Below, piece by piece: positions 10,688 to 25,600 of a stretch of 64,000 bases of DNA. Numbering within the stretch: the first letter of the stretch is position 1; every line of letters begins with the position of its first letter. The translations under genes and the position numbers were made by a program. Source of the DNA: Onchocerca lupi (taxonomy: Eukaryota; Nematoda; Chromadorea; Rhabditida; Onchocercidae). The stretch is taken from contig JAOVVO010000101.1 of assembly GCA_028564675.1 (NCBI GenBank), positions 62,001 through 126,000 on the forward strand, written 5' to 3'. The notes beneath the pieces are model-generated. The model had not been told where the DNA came from. It was given only the letters and a program-made list of their open reading frames with translations, and did not search any database.

Positions 10688-13600
10688 CTAAATAATCCGA
10701 ATATATTTAGATATCAAGATTTCTACCAATTCTGCTGGTTCAATCGTTTCACATGGTCGGCAAATACTACGCGCAAATAATCCATTAGCAGTACATTGAC
10801 AGTTGAAACAATAACTTTTTGATTTGGGAGTTATTCTGGATGCTGCAACCATGGATCCATGTTTCTGAAGTATTTCAAAGTTTTATACCATTTTCAAGTT
10901 CCAGCATATCCTCATGATATAATGTTACTTAAAAACTTAGCTTGAATCGCATCAGATCAAAAGATAATCGAATACAGAAAAAAAACAATAAGATAAGGAG
11001 ATTTAAGGAAGGATCAAAAGATCAGGAAATGATCAGGTTACGCGCGGCATGACAAGAAAATCACTACAAAGGAGAACCTCGCCTAGAATCAAGCATATGC
11101 TAGACTTATTCAAATTAGATTTAGAAAGTGAAATGAATATAAAAACTTCTCAAATGCTTTTTTAGTCGTGGAAATGCTGGAAAAACTTTCAGTTATGCTA
11201 TTGCAATACTTACAAGCGAGAAAACAGTTCCGAAGGTCTGTTGTGCTACGACGGAACAGGTATCATGTGGATGTAGCAAGGATGTACGTTCTCCAATCTG
11301 AGCTCCAGATTCATCCAGTAATTGTTTTGCATCCATCCCTTTGATAATAATTTATTTTATAAGCATTATTAATGTTAAGTCTATAAAGTTTAAAGTTTCT
11401 CATTCTAAAGTGGCAGAATTTGTTCCGAGAAAAAAGAAATTTGTATTCTGAATTAAAAATAAATTTAATATTGTCCATTTAAATTTACATTTCAAAACAA
11501 GAAATGATTGTTTGAAAATAACTTTGCTATGAAAAATTAAAATTTCAGTGCAATAATATTCTCACAATGCTGTATCATAGAATCGGGAAAAATAATAATT
11601 ATGCTATCTTTGCTGATTCTTGAATAAGAATTTCAATTTTCTATTTCAGATTCGTTTCTTTTTTGTTTCTTAGCTTAAAATGATTGGAGAATGAAGAAGC
11701 AAGTAATTAAAAGAATATTTATTTCTTAGTCACCGACAACTTTCCTTCCATCACTTGTTTTGAACTTGCTTAGTGTTAACAGATGCATTGTGATATCCTG
11801 AAATGGAGGAAGTTATTTATTAATAAAATGTTAGATGAAATTTTTGCAGTTTCAAAAAACAATTTTTATATCATTCCCATAATATGATAGTGTAATAAAA
11901 ATTTTATAACGGGTGATTGGTCACTTGAATCAACTGAATGATCTTCCCTTTTTGTTAACTTTGCTAAGATCACTTCTCAAAGATTTCAAAAACTCTGAAA
12001 TTTTGAAGAATTAAAAGATCACGCAAATATTCTATACGTTCTAATGGGAATGCAAAGTTAATCTTACTTGTTCAAGCAACATATCTAGCATTTCCGCATG
12101 TCCTCGATAAGAACATTTTCTGCATATAACCAAAACAATACTCTTAGCAGAAGCAAACCTAAAAGTTTGAATGATAATTCGATTTTTTTGTTTGAACAAT
12201 GAATATACCAATGTTTCAATGAACTGATTCATTTCTCAAATTGGGAAATCAAAATAATCTACCTGAATGGGAAATGTTTCACTGCAAATTCCACTGCTTT
12301 TTTAGGACAACCATGTGGTACTTCAATTCCAGATACCGGTTCAAAACTTTGCTGTGTTTGTCTCATGAAGGTCGAAACATCCAGCAATGCTTCATTCTGT
12401 TCATAGTGCACAAGTGGTTCATGATGAACTCCTTCACCTCCGAAACCTACCCAACCAAAACGCACTGATCTAAAGCATAATTTTCAGATCATTAATGAAA
12501 TTATAATTACGGAAATTATTCACTAATAAAATTCATAGATTCTGAATAACTTGAGCCAAAACAAAAAAATTCTAATTTCTTTAATTCAAATCTAAATTTT
12601 GCAAAATTTCTTTCTTGATATTTGTCACTAAAAATGTAAAAATCATTTGATAATGTTGAAACTTCATACTGCCTACAAATACATTATCTGCAAATGTAAT
12701 TATTGCTAAAAAACCAAATAAATAAGCCACATACTGCTGCTCTTGGCTAATTCTTTGTGCCATTCTGGCTATTTTATCTTTGTGAAGATCCATACATTTC
12801 CTTTCTTCAACAACGAACACGACATCATGCTCTGCGCTAGGATTCTCAACCTTTCTTTCATCATCCAAATGCAAATCACCTTCACATCTCACTGTAATGT
12901 TGAATTTTTTTTTTTTTTTTAATTCTTGCACAATTTGAAAATAAATTGAATTATACAAAAAACGGCGCAAAATCAAAATACTAATTTCATATAAAATTAA
13001 AAATTAGGAATTGAATATGCTAAAATACACGATGAAATCAAACTATGTTAAATTATTAAATAGCTGTGAGAAATTAAAGTAAATCAAAATATCAAAATAT
13101 GATAAGAATAAAAATATATCAAATATGATTAAAAAATAAAAATTTGTGAAAACAGGAAGAGAAGATGGAATATTTGTATTAGAGGTCAAAGTGCATGGAT
13201 GAGTAACTCTTACCGCATTCATGAGGTAAAGATATCATGATTCCTGCATTTAAGCATACTTGAAGGTATGCCGAAGTAGCCGTACAATGTTGTTGTTTTC
13301 CACCATTTGAGCAAATTTCTTCAAACGGCTTTGAACGTATCTTAATTTTATAAAATTAAGAAAGTAATTTCGTAAAATAAAAAAAAATAACTAGTCATAA
13401 ATAATTTTTAAAAATGTTTAGAACATTTATTCACAAATTTACTTACGAAAAACTTTCCTTTTAAATTTTAATTTAAACTTAAAAAGAAGTACTTGATTAA
13501 AGCAGAGTTGTAATGGACTATCCGAACTCTGGAAATACTCTTGGCAACGATCATCATCACGATGTGTCAAATCTCGAGCTTGATTTATACGACATTCACC

Positions 13601-16600
13601 GTTTACTGCCCAATGCTCAGCTAGTACATTTAACTATAAGTGAAGCATAACTAGTAAATACTTTTCTTTCTTGAGTTACAGTTGCAAAAGCAGAAATTAC
13701 TCATCAGATAACTTCCGAGCAATTTCGAGAAAATACCAACAAAATTAGCACTTGCTGATCGAATATTCCATAATTAAATTGGTACTTGAAATTAAGCATA
13801 ATGAAACTTCATTCTACCTGATCGTTGGGTGTACCATCTACCAAATCACGATCATTTGATGGTTCATTATCGTTTCGTCCAAGAAGACCATTACTCCGTC
13901 CATGCATACGTTCCGGTAAAACAATCTCGCAAATATCGAATTGACTATTACATCGTACACAGAAGCCTTCATATGTTTGTAATGCCGTCCAATGATCTTT
14001 CCGGCAAACCGAAATTAGAACAGCTCCGTCAATGCCATCTATCTTCTGCCATGGCATTGAAACCGGTGCACCATTTACTTGTACCTAAAGTAAGTCCATT
14101 AAATACAAGTTTTAGAGCATTTAATCAAAATTCTAGAATAATGAATAGTAAAGTTCATTTATTTATTGAATTTCTAACTTAAATAAGAAAATGAAAATTT
14201 GAAATATCGCGTTATCTTGAAGTATGTTCGAAACTAGCCGGATATTCAGTATGTTTCCGGTTAATGTACAATATTAATCACGATGAATTTCAGCTTTCCG
14301 AAGAAAGTTACGATGTCATTCGTTCAATTTCAAATTCCCCAGCGGTAAAAACGAGCAAAATTGGAAAAAAAAAAAGAAAAAACTGAAAATAAATTACATC
14401 GCCGGATTTATACAAAATCACTTCTTCTCCACGCAATTCAACTTTGATAGCTTCCAAATGTCCTTTTGATGAAAATATAGCAAATAAGGCGAAACGTTGG
14501 GTACGTAAATCCGACGCAAGAAGATATTCGCATCGGGCATGGAATGCGAATACTCTCCCATCAAATGTTATAAAACGATCGCCGTTGATTATGTAAGCAG
14601 TACCTGAATTTCAAAATAAAAACTTATTTCTTCTTTCACTTTTAATATCACTTCGCTCTTATATACATCAATGAATTCAATAAACCAAATTTTCATTGCA
14701 AGGAATTGATAACAAACTGACATACTTTTAAATGGCGACATCATTTTCCATGGATCAAATCTCGTCGATTTATACGTATAAATTGTATCCGACAAAGATT
14801 GAGAAAATTCCTGAATATATTTGAATGTAAGACCAATTAGAAGAAGCTGTAATTCGAGAATAAAATGCGAAAGACCTGATCTTTAAGTGATAGTCCCAAT
14901 GATTCGATTATTGATGATTTCAGGGCAGAAAAACGTTGAGGATGAAGATTGCTTAAAACTTCTTTGAGCGATGACACACCGTATGGGACAGTTACTTCCA
15001 ATTCATACTTTCCAGGTGATAAACGCTGGAAATATGAGACAAAGTTATGTCAAAAAGTTAAATCCATTATATGTTATTAATTTAAATCTGCCAGAATTTT
15101 ATCTGACATAATCAAATTTTCAATCCTCATTTTGATGAGAAATCATTTCTTATTGTGAAATTAATTTCTATAAAAATAACATAATAAACCTTATATGTCG
15201 GTATATAATTTCGCCAAAACTGCTTGGCCAATTCATTGACTGTTATTTTTCCTCTCAAGTAATTTATAATTTCTTGCCACTTTTGTCTAATTTGGTTATC
15301 ATCCAAGGAATCAAAAATGGCACTTGTCGTTTTGCTAAGCATCGATACAATAACCCTATCGAGGAAGAAATTTTTGATCTAAAAATATATAACTCTGAAA
15401 AACGTTTCAATTAAGAGATTTTTAATAGATGAACGTCAAAGTCATTTCAAAGTAATACTTTTGACACTTCAATATGTACAAGCAATAATTTAAAAAGAAC
15501 TTTGTTTAAAATGACACTTCTTGAAACGAGTCAAATACACCGAGAAAAATAATCACTGATTGGACATCTGAACCCAATATATCTCAATGATCACCTTTAG
15601 GCGCTTCTTTTGTGAACGGATATGGTATATTATCGTATGAAACTGGCCGTTGCTACTATGTCATAAATATTTAGTAGTTCCAGAGAAAAAAATTGATAAG
15701 AAAATGAATAAATAACAAAAACCAACTTTATTATAAATTTCAAGCGCTTCCCCTTCATAACGTCTACGATTCACTTCAATATCAGCTATAGTTCGTTCTA
15801 AATCCGGTAATTGATATTGATGACTTAATTTTCGCATTCCATAAAGTATGGTTTGTATAACATCGGTTCGTTCAAAGTTTTGCTTATACTCTTCCAGTGC
15901 TCCTGTATGAACAAGTTCTTGTTAAAATATTGAGCTCGATTAGTAAAAATATCTTAAATTCGGCTAGAATTCTAGCTTACTGTAATATTATATACCATAT
16001 AATAATTGCTATCAATTAGCAGAGTTTTGATTCAAACACTAAGTGAAAGAATAGAACTATAAAAGTATTACTTCGTAGATCGTTTAACTTCAGTGTATCT
16101 TCTAAGCGGCCAACGACGATCGCAGCATTTCTTTGCAAATCGCTTAGCTTAAATTATCATTAAATATAAGTTTTCAAAATAGTTAATTCGATGACAGCAA
16201 AATATTGAATACTAACAAAAAGAAACTAGAATAACTGAATACGGTTAGAAGACTTGGGCTATCAGAAAAACTAAAGTTTCAATCTTTCATCTCTTTCAAG
16301 CTGCAAAGATATGTTTACTCTTCCTAAAACTGTCTTATCAGATATAAAAATGATGTAAAGTTTATCGTTAAGGAAATAGTGTAAAGTTTATTTTTCATAC
16401 TGAATAGTCGAAAGTAACTGACTATTTGCTCTCGAACTCATATCAATACAGTCTCATAAGATATTCATATAACTCAATCTCTCATGGAAATATAAGGGAT
16501 AAGGATCTTTTAAATTATGGTACTGCAAAATATTAAATAGATTAGACCTCTTTATTTAATTGATCAATTAAATCCGAGATCGGTCTCAAAGCAGCCATAA

Positions 16601-19600
16601 TTTCTTGCTGTATGCCACTACCGCCATCCATCAATTGTAACAATCGATAAGTAAAATCACTATTTGAGATTGCTTGTACAATGACATATTGTTCCATTTC
16701 CTAAAATTTTCAAACAATTCGAAATTTCTCACCAATCATTTAAAAATAATGCTTTAAATCGAAGTGTTTCAAATTATTTGTTAGAAATGTTAAAAATCTT
16801 CAAATATTTACGAAACAGCACAAAATTTTGTGAAACCTGATAAGCATGATCGTATGCAGCAAGAATCGCTTCCCTGATTACTTCATAATTGCTCTCAATT
16901 TCATCCACTAAACTCGCATATTCAGAACCAAGTTCAGCAGCGAAACTTCTAGATAGTTAAATTATTTCAGAAACTTTACCCAGATGTGTTGAAAATTTTT
17001 TCTGAATTTCCATCAAAATCAATGATATGATTTTTTTTTTTTGCAGTTCATTTAGAAAACAGAAATAAGATAGACAAATGAATGAAACAGTAAAGTTAAG
17101 TGATGATTTTATAAACTATTATTGGAATCTATATTATATCTCCAATGACACCATCTCTTCCTAATATTACGCTACTGCGATATATTTGCTGATTTCTAGT
17201 TCTAGCATTGATGATGTAAATTTATTTATTTCAATATTTGAATTCATTCAAACTTTTTTACCTATGCTCTTCTGTCCATTCTTTGATTACTCGATCCAAT
17301 GTTGTCGCAACATCATTGGCCATTTGCTTATGTGACGAAAATATCGAAAGAAAAGTATCTCTCATAAATGAACACTGTTGAAGTTCGCTTGTTTTCGAGA
17401 CAGTTTCTTTGGCTTTTTTCTGTGGAAGAATAATTTCAAACATTTATGACATCCTTAAATTGCACTTAATACTTTCATCATCTACAGCACCAAATATATT
17501 TTTTTTCTTACCATTATTTCACTTTCCACTGCTGGTCGAATATAAATTTTGCTATTCCAAACATTGCCCTCTTTCATCTATAAAGCATAAATGCAAATGT
17601 GAAATTGACATTTAGTTCAAATTTTCAAAGTTTGAACTTGAACTTGAACTTCTTGGAAAAAAGATTTTGATTAAATGGGAAGGTTTTTTAAACTTCTAAG
17701 GCTACTACATCTAAAAGTTCTTCATGGTTCACAAATTTTTGCAGATCTTCAATCGTAGATAATCGTACGAATGGAAAAAATATCTATAATTTTGTTACTT
17801 CTCAATGTTTCATGCATGTTACGTGTTTAAAATGAAGTAGAATAATTTTTAGAACTTTTTACTTGAAGGGAAAAAAGCGCATCTTGAACTTTCTTGCTCG
17901 CTTCACTATGCCACACATCGATTTTTCCTTCATAATCATTGAGCTTTTGAGCTGAAGCATGCAGTTTAACTTCTTGTGACCGTTCATCACGATATTCTAA
18001 TATCGGTCCGTTATCATCCAAATTCAATTCACCAACAATAGACGGTCGTTCATTATTCTGAAGAAAAAACAAAAATTTTTTTTTTCTATTAAAATTCCCA
18101 AGAAAATATTTGCTATGAGATAGAAATTGATTATTATGAAGTTTAACAAAATCGAACATGGACATCTTATAAATCATAATGTCAGCTACACAATTTTGAG
18201 GCATAATCTAAGTACTTTAAATCAGTCTAATCAATTACCAAATTTTGGTTGACTTATAATGAGCGATTCAGCTTGTTCAATTAAAAATTTCCTCAATTTA
18301 TGCTTTTTAGTTAATCGATATAATAATGCTTACATAAAGTAATTCAGAAAGCTCTCAAACAATGCGAAATACTAAATGATTCAATATTGATGATGGCGAA
18401 TTAAGAAAGAAAATCACCTCATAAAATCCAACTCTATAATGATTATCATTTGTTTTATCAATTCTTGCTTTCAGCAATGAATTCGGTGATTTTAATTGAA
18501 TTTCGGTAAATTTAACTGCATCCGTTCTCATCTCCAACGAATATTCCACTGGTTGACGTTGCAAGTTTCTGGTTTCCAAACCGAAAGTTGCATGAACGGG
18601 GATTGCAGCTTCTCCGATCAGTCTTCGATCAACTTTAGTCCATAAACGAGTGTTGAGATTGCTGATGAAAAAATTCGCTGATTATGTGTATAAATTGTAA
18701 GAAAAATTAGTTTTCCCTTCTTTCCCTAAACTTAATTTGCCTTAGAGCGATAGTGTCTTTGAATTTGAAATTGCATTCGAAACTGCCTTTTTTTTTTTAT
18801 TTTTGCAGATTCTTCTGAAATTTCGCAGACTCATTTCGCAAAATTATAGAATTTAGGATAAAATATGACTTTTGAGCAAAAAGAATATATTTTGATTAAG
18901 CAGAAGAACATTTAGAAAGGGATGAATCCAAGTTGTAACTAAGGAAATATCTGTTAATTAGTAATAATTAACTTTCTTTATTCAGCAGATTTCGCTAATG
19001 TATGTAATATTTATAAACAGAATTTAACGTCTCTCCAACACATGTAAAATTCGGTAATCAAATCAAATCTATAGCACATATACAACAAGAATAAATTTAT
19101 TTTCAAGAATTCTTTTTTCGAGTTATCATTTCAAACTGAAGAACTATTTTAATTGTTATATTGTCGAGAAAAAATAGCATATGAACTTTTAATATTTTAA
19201 AGCTACTTCTATGCTTCTGTTTCGGTTTTGGAAAAATTAAAAAATTTTCTCTAAAACTGTAAAGTATTAATTCTCTTAATGTGCTTTCCATCACAGTTTA
19301 ACTATTTTATAAAGAAAAGAATGTAAATTAATTAAATTATTGGAATCAAAATTTTTTCACACTTTTATTAATCCATCTTTTTCCACTTCCACACATTATC
19401 AGAAGCAGAATCCTTAAATTTGATGAATTCATTGCTTTAATTATCGTAAATAATAGAATTTCATTTATTAAGCATATTGGTAAAAATCAAATATAATGCC
19501 ACTTACCTTGCCAAATGGATGCTTTTCAGTTCAACAACAAACCGTACATTATCATCACGTTCACCGCTAGTTATTGCAGTTCGTTTTCTACGTGTTGATG

Positions 19601-22600
19601 GTACAACACTTCGATGTAAATGCAACGAATTGGAAAATAATTTATCCGGTTCATCACTGTAGGCAAACTGCAATAAATTAATCTTCTGTAATGTTATGAT
19701 ATTGCTATGAAGTATCTTATCAGCCTAATCATTAGATAAAGTTTATCTCCAATCTCTTCGTATTGGCGATAAAATTAGGCATACTTCTGTTTGCCAATCC
19801 AATCGATAATTATATTTATCTCGTTCATCCTTCTTGTAAACTACTTTTGCTTTCAACGGCGTCTTCAATGCTTGATCCGAGATGCTTCCTTCCCAGTGAT
19901 AACCATCAGGCATCTTTTGATATGTCATTTCCGCTACGGTTGGAAGTCTTCTTCCGCCAACATTTGGCCTTCAATATCCATCAATGGTTTTTTTTTGAAT
20001 TCAAAATTTAAAAATTCTTCTAAAACTGAAGTATATTTCAGGTTTCTGTTAAAGAATATACTTTTCTGTATTGTAAATATAGATACGCACAGTATTGATA
20101 AGGCATATTTGTTTCGAGCTGGTCGAAGTAATTCAATCTTTATCGTCCTCTTCGGTCGCTTCAAGATTGATCGCAGAGCGCGGAACTTTTCGCCTTCTCC
20201 CTCGATTTCATTTTCTATACCATAAGTCTAAAAGATTAAAATTGACAATTCATTCAGTGATAAGAAACATGATAGAAAACTAATCATTCCTCAATTTACT
20301 CACTCTTTTTTGCCCGAGAGGATCTAGCGTTAGTTCGGCAATTGACTTCTGCTTACCATCAGTTAAGCTGTTTTCCAAGTGTAACTCGAATGGTTCCGGT
20401 ATTTCCGTCATCTGAATGACAAATTTACTGAGGCTGAGGCAAAATTATATACCAATAAAGACTGAAAATAGCGAGATTTTTTTCAACTAACCGAAAAATT
20501 TAATTCGGATTTTGTTGACAATCATAACAAAATAGAAGTGTTGGTCGTAAAAAATTTACAAGTTTAGTCCTAACTAAAGTATGTCCCCATCATTCAATTT
20601 AATCGCTTTCCAGGAAATTTCGTTGTATAGTTTCATCCGAGAGAAATTAGTCTTAACTAATTGATCTACCTGTATCTTAAATAATTTATCATAGTCGCCA
20701 GTTTTAACATGAGCATATATTCTTCCTCTACTTCCGCTTTCGGTATGAAGCTCGAATTCAGTAGGTCCTTTTCTTGTTATCCTCACCTAGAAAAGTCAAA
20801 ATATTAAATATGCGATTTCAAGAATTTTAAGATTTCAAATTTTAAATTTTTAGCAATCACTTTTAGAATAATTGAACATGGCGAGATATATTATTAAAGC
20901 ATTTTAATTATGGCGTGAAGATTTTATTATATCTTGACTGGTAAAGACCAAGAATCAAAATAACTTCACCATTACGATTTAGTCATTTTCAGAAGATCGA
21001 TATACAACGATTTTCTGCATATTCAACCAGGTGAAAAATCAAACAGAATCATGGATAATCTTACTGACAATGCTAGTGAAAAGATTGGAAATTTTTGCGA
21101 GAAAAAGTATTTTCAATTTTTAAAATAAGTAAAAAGTTTACTTGTGGATTATCAATCGCATGCGTCGGTGTTTGCAATTTCACGATACCTCTATCACCAT
21201 TTACATCCATTTCTAAGTTATATACAGTTTCGGCACTCCGCAACATAGCATTTGCATTATACTTCGAAGCTTGCTAAATATATCTTAATTAAAAACTTAA
21301 ATCTTACGTATAATTAGCTGTGTTTATTTGGTGATTTTAAGCAGCAATTTTATGTCATATATGCATCTTGAAATGAAAAAAATAAAAAAATGAAATATAA
21401 ATATGCATCAAAATTACGTTATCAATACTGAATTTGACTTTTCCTTCGTTGTTCACCACATTTCCCAATTTTACCAAATAACCGATGTCAGTGTTTTGTG
21501 GTGATAAAGTTTCGTGTCCTTTTATCACATACTGATTGTTTATATTACTTTCAGCATCACAATTCCAGAAAGTTTGTCCCTTTCGACAATCGAACATAAC
21601 CTGAAATACAAGAAGTGCCAAAAATACTTCAATATATCATAAGATAAATATTATTCTGAAGATTAAGCTATATGCTGGGTACAATTCAGCGTTCATCACT
21701 ACATAGAGACTTCCTCAAAATTCCATTCATACTCGACCGCCCAATCGCTTTCAACTCTTTTATTGATTAGCTTATCACTATCGATCAAACGATTCATAAA
21801 TGCCTTGCATATAGGCTTTGTTAACAACTTAAATTACTGTCCTTATTCACATTTGCAGAAAAGTTTCACCTTCCCGTATCGAATCATATCGAAAGTTGAT
21901 GATGCGCCAATGTCCACTTTAACTTCTCCATCACGATAAACTGTTACTGTATCAATGTTTATCTCTTTCTCGTTATATTTCAAATACTTCTTCAATGTTC
22001 TTTGCCCATGCTCACGATTATATTCTACCGTATGCCTTAATATTATTCCACTTCCCTAAAAATTAACTTTTTTAATGAGAATTTTATTTCCAAAAAGAAA
22101 AAAAGCGATAAAAATAAATATTTATAAAATATAAAAAAAAAATAAATATTTTAGTGGAAATTTAATTAACAATCTAACCGTTGATTTTTTTGATGTTTAA
22201 ATATTTATCACTAATAATCACATCTAATCTTAACTTCTTTTAAATACATTTCGATTGTCGATTAATCGAGATGTGTTTAAAAATTTTGGAAATTAATTTA
22301 AAATCGGATTTAAAGTTTAATTTCTTTCGTCATGTCATAGTCTATAGAATTTTCAAGTGGAATGATATAATGGCAAAAATATTTGCAAGAAAGATTATTT
22401 TACAGATTATCAGTAAATTTATCTGTACAATTTCTTCACAATCATCCTCAGTTATTATTTAATTAGTAGCTTTAAAACTTGGAAATTTACTATAAGATCA
22501 GTTGCAGTATAGAAAGATGTATCATCGCTCTTTATCTCATTCGTTAGATTATACGTTCTCTCAGCACTGATAAGTTCAAAAATTGTTTTTGCTTTTCGTA

Positions 22601-25600
22601 TTGTCATGGTGTCTAGCACTTCCAATTGCTGTTCCAAGTTTATTCGGTTCTGCAATATAAAACTTGATGTTATCCCTTTATTCTCGGGTTTTTTATTCTC
22701 AGAATGTCCAAGAAAGTATATTTAATTTTAAATAACTTAAAAAGCACTGATGTATTGTGAGACTTGAAACGGCTAATACCAAATGCTTGTTCCGATATAT
22801 CGTAATCATCAGGAAAAATCAACTCAAATTAAAGAAAAAGCATAAAAGATAAGAACAACTTGAGGTATTTCAAATTTGCCAGCATAAATGTAATGCCTGC
22901 CAATGTCTTGCAATACTTTACGCCAATGACCTTCAATCCCGTAACGTTCATTATTTACTTCAAACAATCCTTCCATATTTGCCTGAAAAATAAGACAGAA
23001 CATGATTGTAGATGGAAATTGTCACTCTAGGTCCAATTTTTTTAAAAATCTACTTTTATTTATTGATTTATCATTGATAACAAAATATATCAGCATAATA
23101 AAATACAGAAAAGTTGACCTATCCGGCAGCAGATTATATAATATCCGAAAACTCATCTTATGCATATAGATCTATGATTTAATCCAAAAAATCACCTGAT
23201 CTATCCTGTAAAGAAAACCTGCTTTCGCCTTAATTGATCTTTGTTGCAGAGGTCTATCAGTATTCAAATGACCATCAATTTCAAAAAAGTCCCAATGGAA
23301 TGGAGTTCCAGTGATTAACATTGAAACAGTCCGAATACGATCTTTATCCAAATCACTGGAATATAATTATCAATGGCATTGATTTCAAACTTTGTTCCAT
23401 AATTGAACAAAATAGCTTGAAAATATTATCTTAAAAAAATTCCATCTATATTTCTTTAGAAATCATTGAACATGCCGATTCTTCACTTTCATCTTCTGGC
23501 TATGGCATGTATTTTGACAAAAATGCAATAATCTCTAGAATACAGAAGAAGGGATTTAAAATTTGAAGAATGGAGAATACAGCATTAGCTATTTCTGAAG
23601 CATACACTCCTCATGAAATAAGCAAAATAATATCTCAAAAATTAAAATTCAACCATTTAAGAGTCATTTTGTCCTGATGACGATCGAATTGCATATTCAG
23701 ATCAAGATTATCATCCGACTGTACTTTCATCGCATGAGATGAGCCATATGTATGTTTCATTAGATTGTACTCGACCGCTACCCTGCGTGGTCTCTAGAAA
23801 GAAATCTGATAGATTTGGCTATCATAATCAAGAGAGCTGATGGATTGACCTAATAATCCATCATAATAATCTAATAATTCGGAAATACCGAATTTCTGGG
23901 ATCTTTTAAACTAGAATCTATTACTAATCATTTAAAACTAATCCATCTAATAGCATTCTGTCAAGAATTTTTTGCACTTTGGTCCAGTAAAACTTCAAAA
24001 AAGAAAAGATGGAAAAGTTAGTCCATCATGTTTTTTCCATTTGTTTGAAGCATTGATAGATAAAATCTTTCCACAAGTCTTAATAATAGATGGTCATTAT
24101 CATATTACCAAGTTATGATAGATAGCCTGATTAATTCTCTTGAGAATTTCCCCTCCACTTTCATGACTCTCATCATTTAACAGTTATCAGTAGCAAAATG
24201 ATTAAGCATACATTTTGATAAATCCAGCTGAATTCTCCTCGATATTGCTGATTAGGAAGACCTAATTTTTTCGGTACTATAATGTTACCTGCGCCAAAAT
24301 GTCTTCCATCCTTATGTACTGTAGCAAGTGCTGTTATACTATCCGCAGATGGTTGAAGTTCAGCTGTCTGCAAAAAGATTATTTAAAATTAACGAATTTT
24401 TCATTATTTTCCTCTTTTCCCTTCCCACTTACCAAACGATAATCGATTCGCGGTTCGAACTTCTCAGAATTAATTTTGATATTGAGTTGTTGTTGATCAC
24501 CGAACTGGCCAACAAGATTAGCGACTAAGTCATATATCATTTGACCTCCTTGTTTTGCTTCCCATTGTAAACTATAAATGTATACTATAAAATGAAGCCG
24601 GGTCTAAACAACCGCCTTGGAATACGATAAAATTGTGACAAATCTTGCTAGAAAAAAGGAAAAATAAACTTAATAAAAGTATTTATCTTACTTGTAATTA
24701 TCAGACTGATATTTGATATGTTTTTTGATACTTATGGGCTCACTTACGCCGGCAACATTAGCTGTTGATTCAATGGTATACTCGTTTTCCTGCAACAGTT
24801 TTGATTTGGATTCTGAGATAGATATTAACAGATTTCAAAATTTAAAACAAAATTCATTGTAGGATTATGATTTATACAGTCATAGTGGATAATTTTAATT
24901 TTGAAATTGTTATGGTGATAATTTTTCAATTTCACAGCTTACCTGGGGACGACATACGACATCTGATACTACATCTATTCTACCGTCTGGATCCCATCGT
25001 AAACGTGTCTCCATTTTGTACTGCCCATTGGTCACTTCGTCAATTTTTTTGTTGAAAGCAATCTCACGACCGGGATAACGGAGCAGAACATTCCCGATGA
25101 AATTCCACTTTGGATCCACCTAAAATGAAGAAGAAAGAACTTTCCACTCCTTTATTTTGTTTTAATTTTATCAAGTGATAAGGACACATACACAAAAAAA
25201 AAAGGAAAACCTTCACGGCGTATTCCGCCGAAGCGTGAATATTTTGTATTCTTGGTGATTCGGCATTAATTTTCAGCATGAATTGTAGCGGGAAACGATT
25301 TTGATAAGTAATATCTGCTTTGCTATCGATACCCAATCCATCACATTTCATCTAAATCGAATTGCTTTGTCTTCATGCAAATTTTTCACTTCATATTTCA
25401 AACTTTATAAATACACAGTTATTTGCAAATAAATTCTTATCTTTGATAATGTAAACTGATAATAGGAGAAATAATTATCAATCTGTTCATCGTTTACAAA
25501 AATTAAATAAAACAAATGAAATGATTACCCTTCCAACAGCCGTATAAATATTATTAGGCCCACGTGTTACGTCTAAATTCGCTAACAATTGCTCTCCAAA

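Noticed and set aside
12241..12468. Plus-strand 75-codon ORF
   Set aside because: Antisense to a vWA-like exon of the apolipophorin-like gene.
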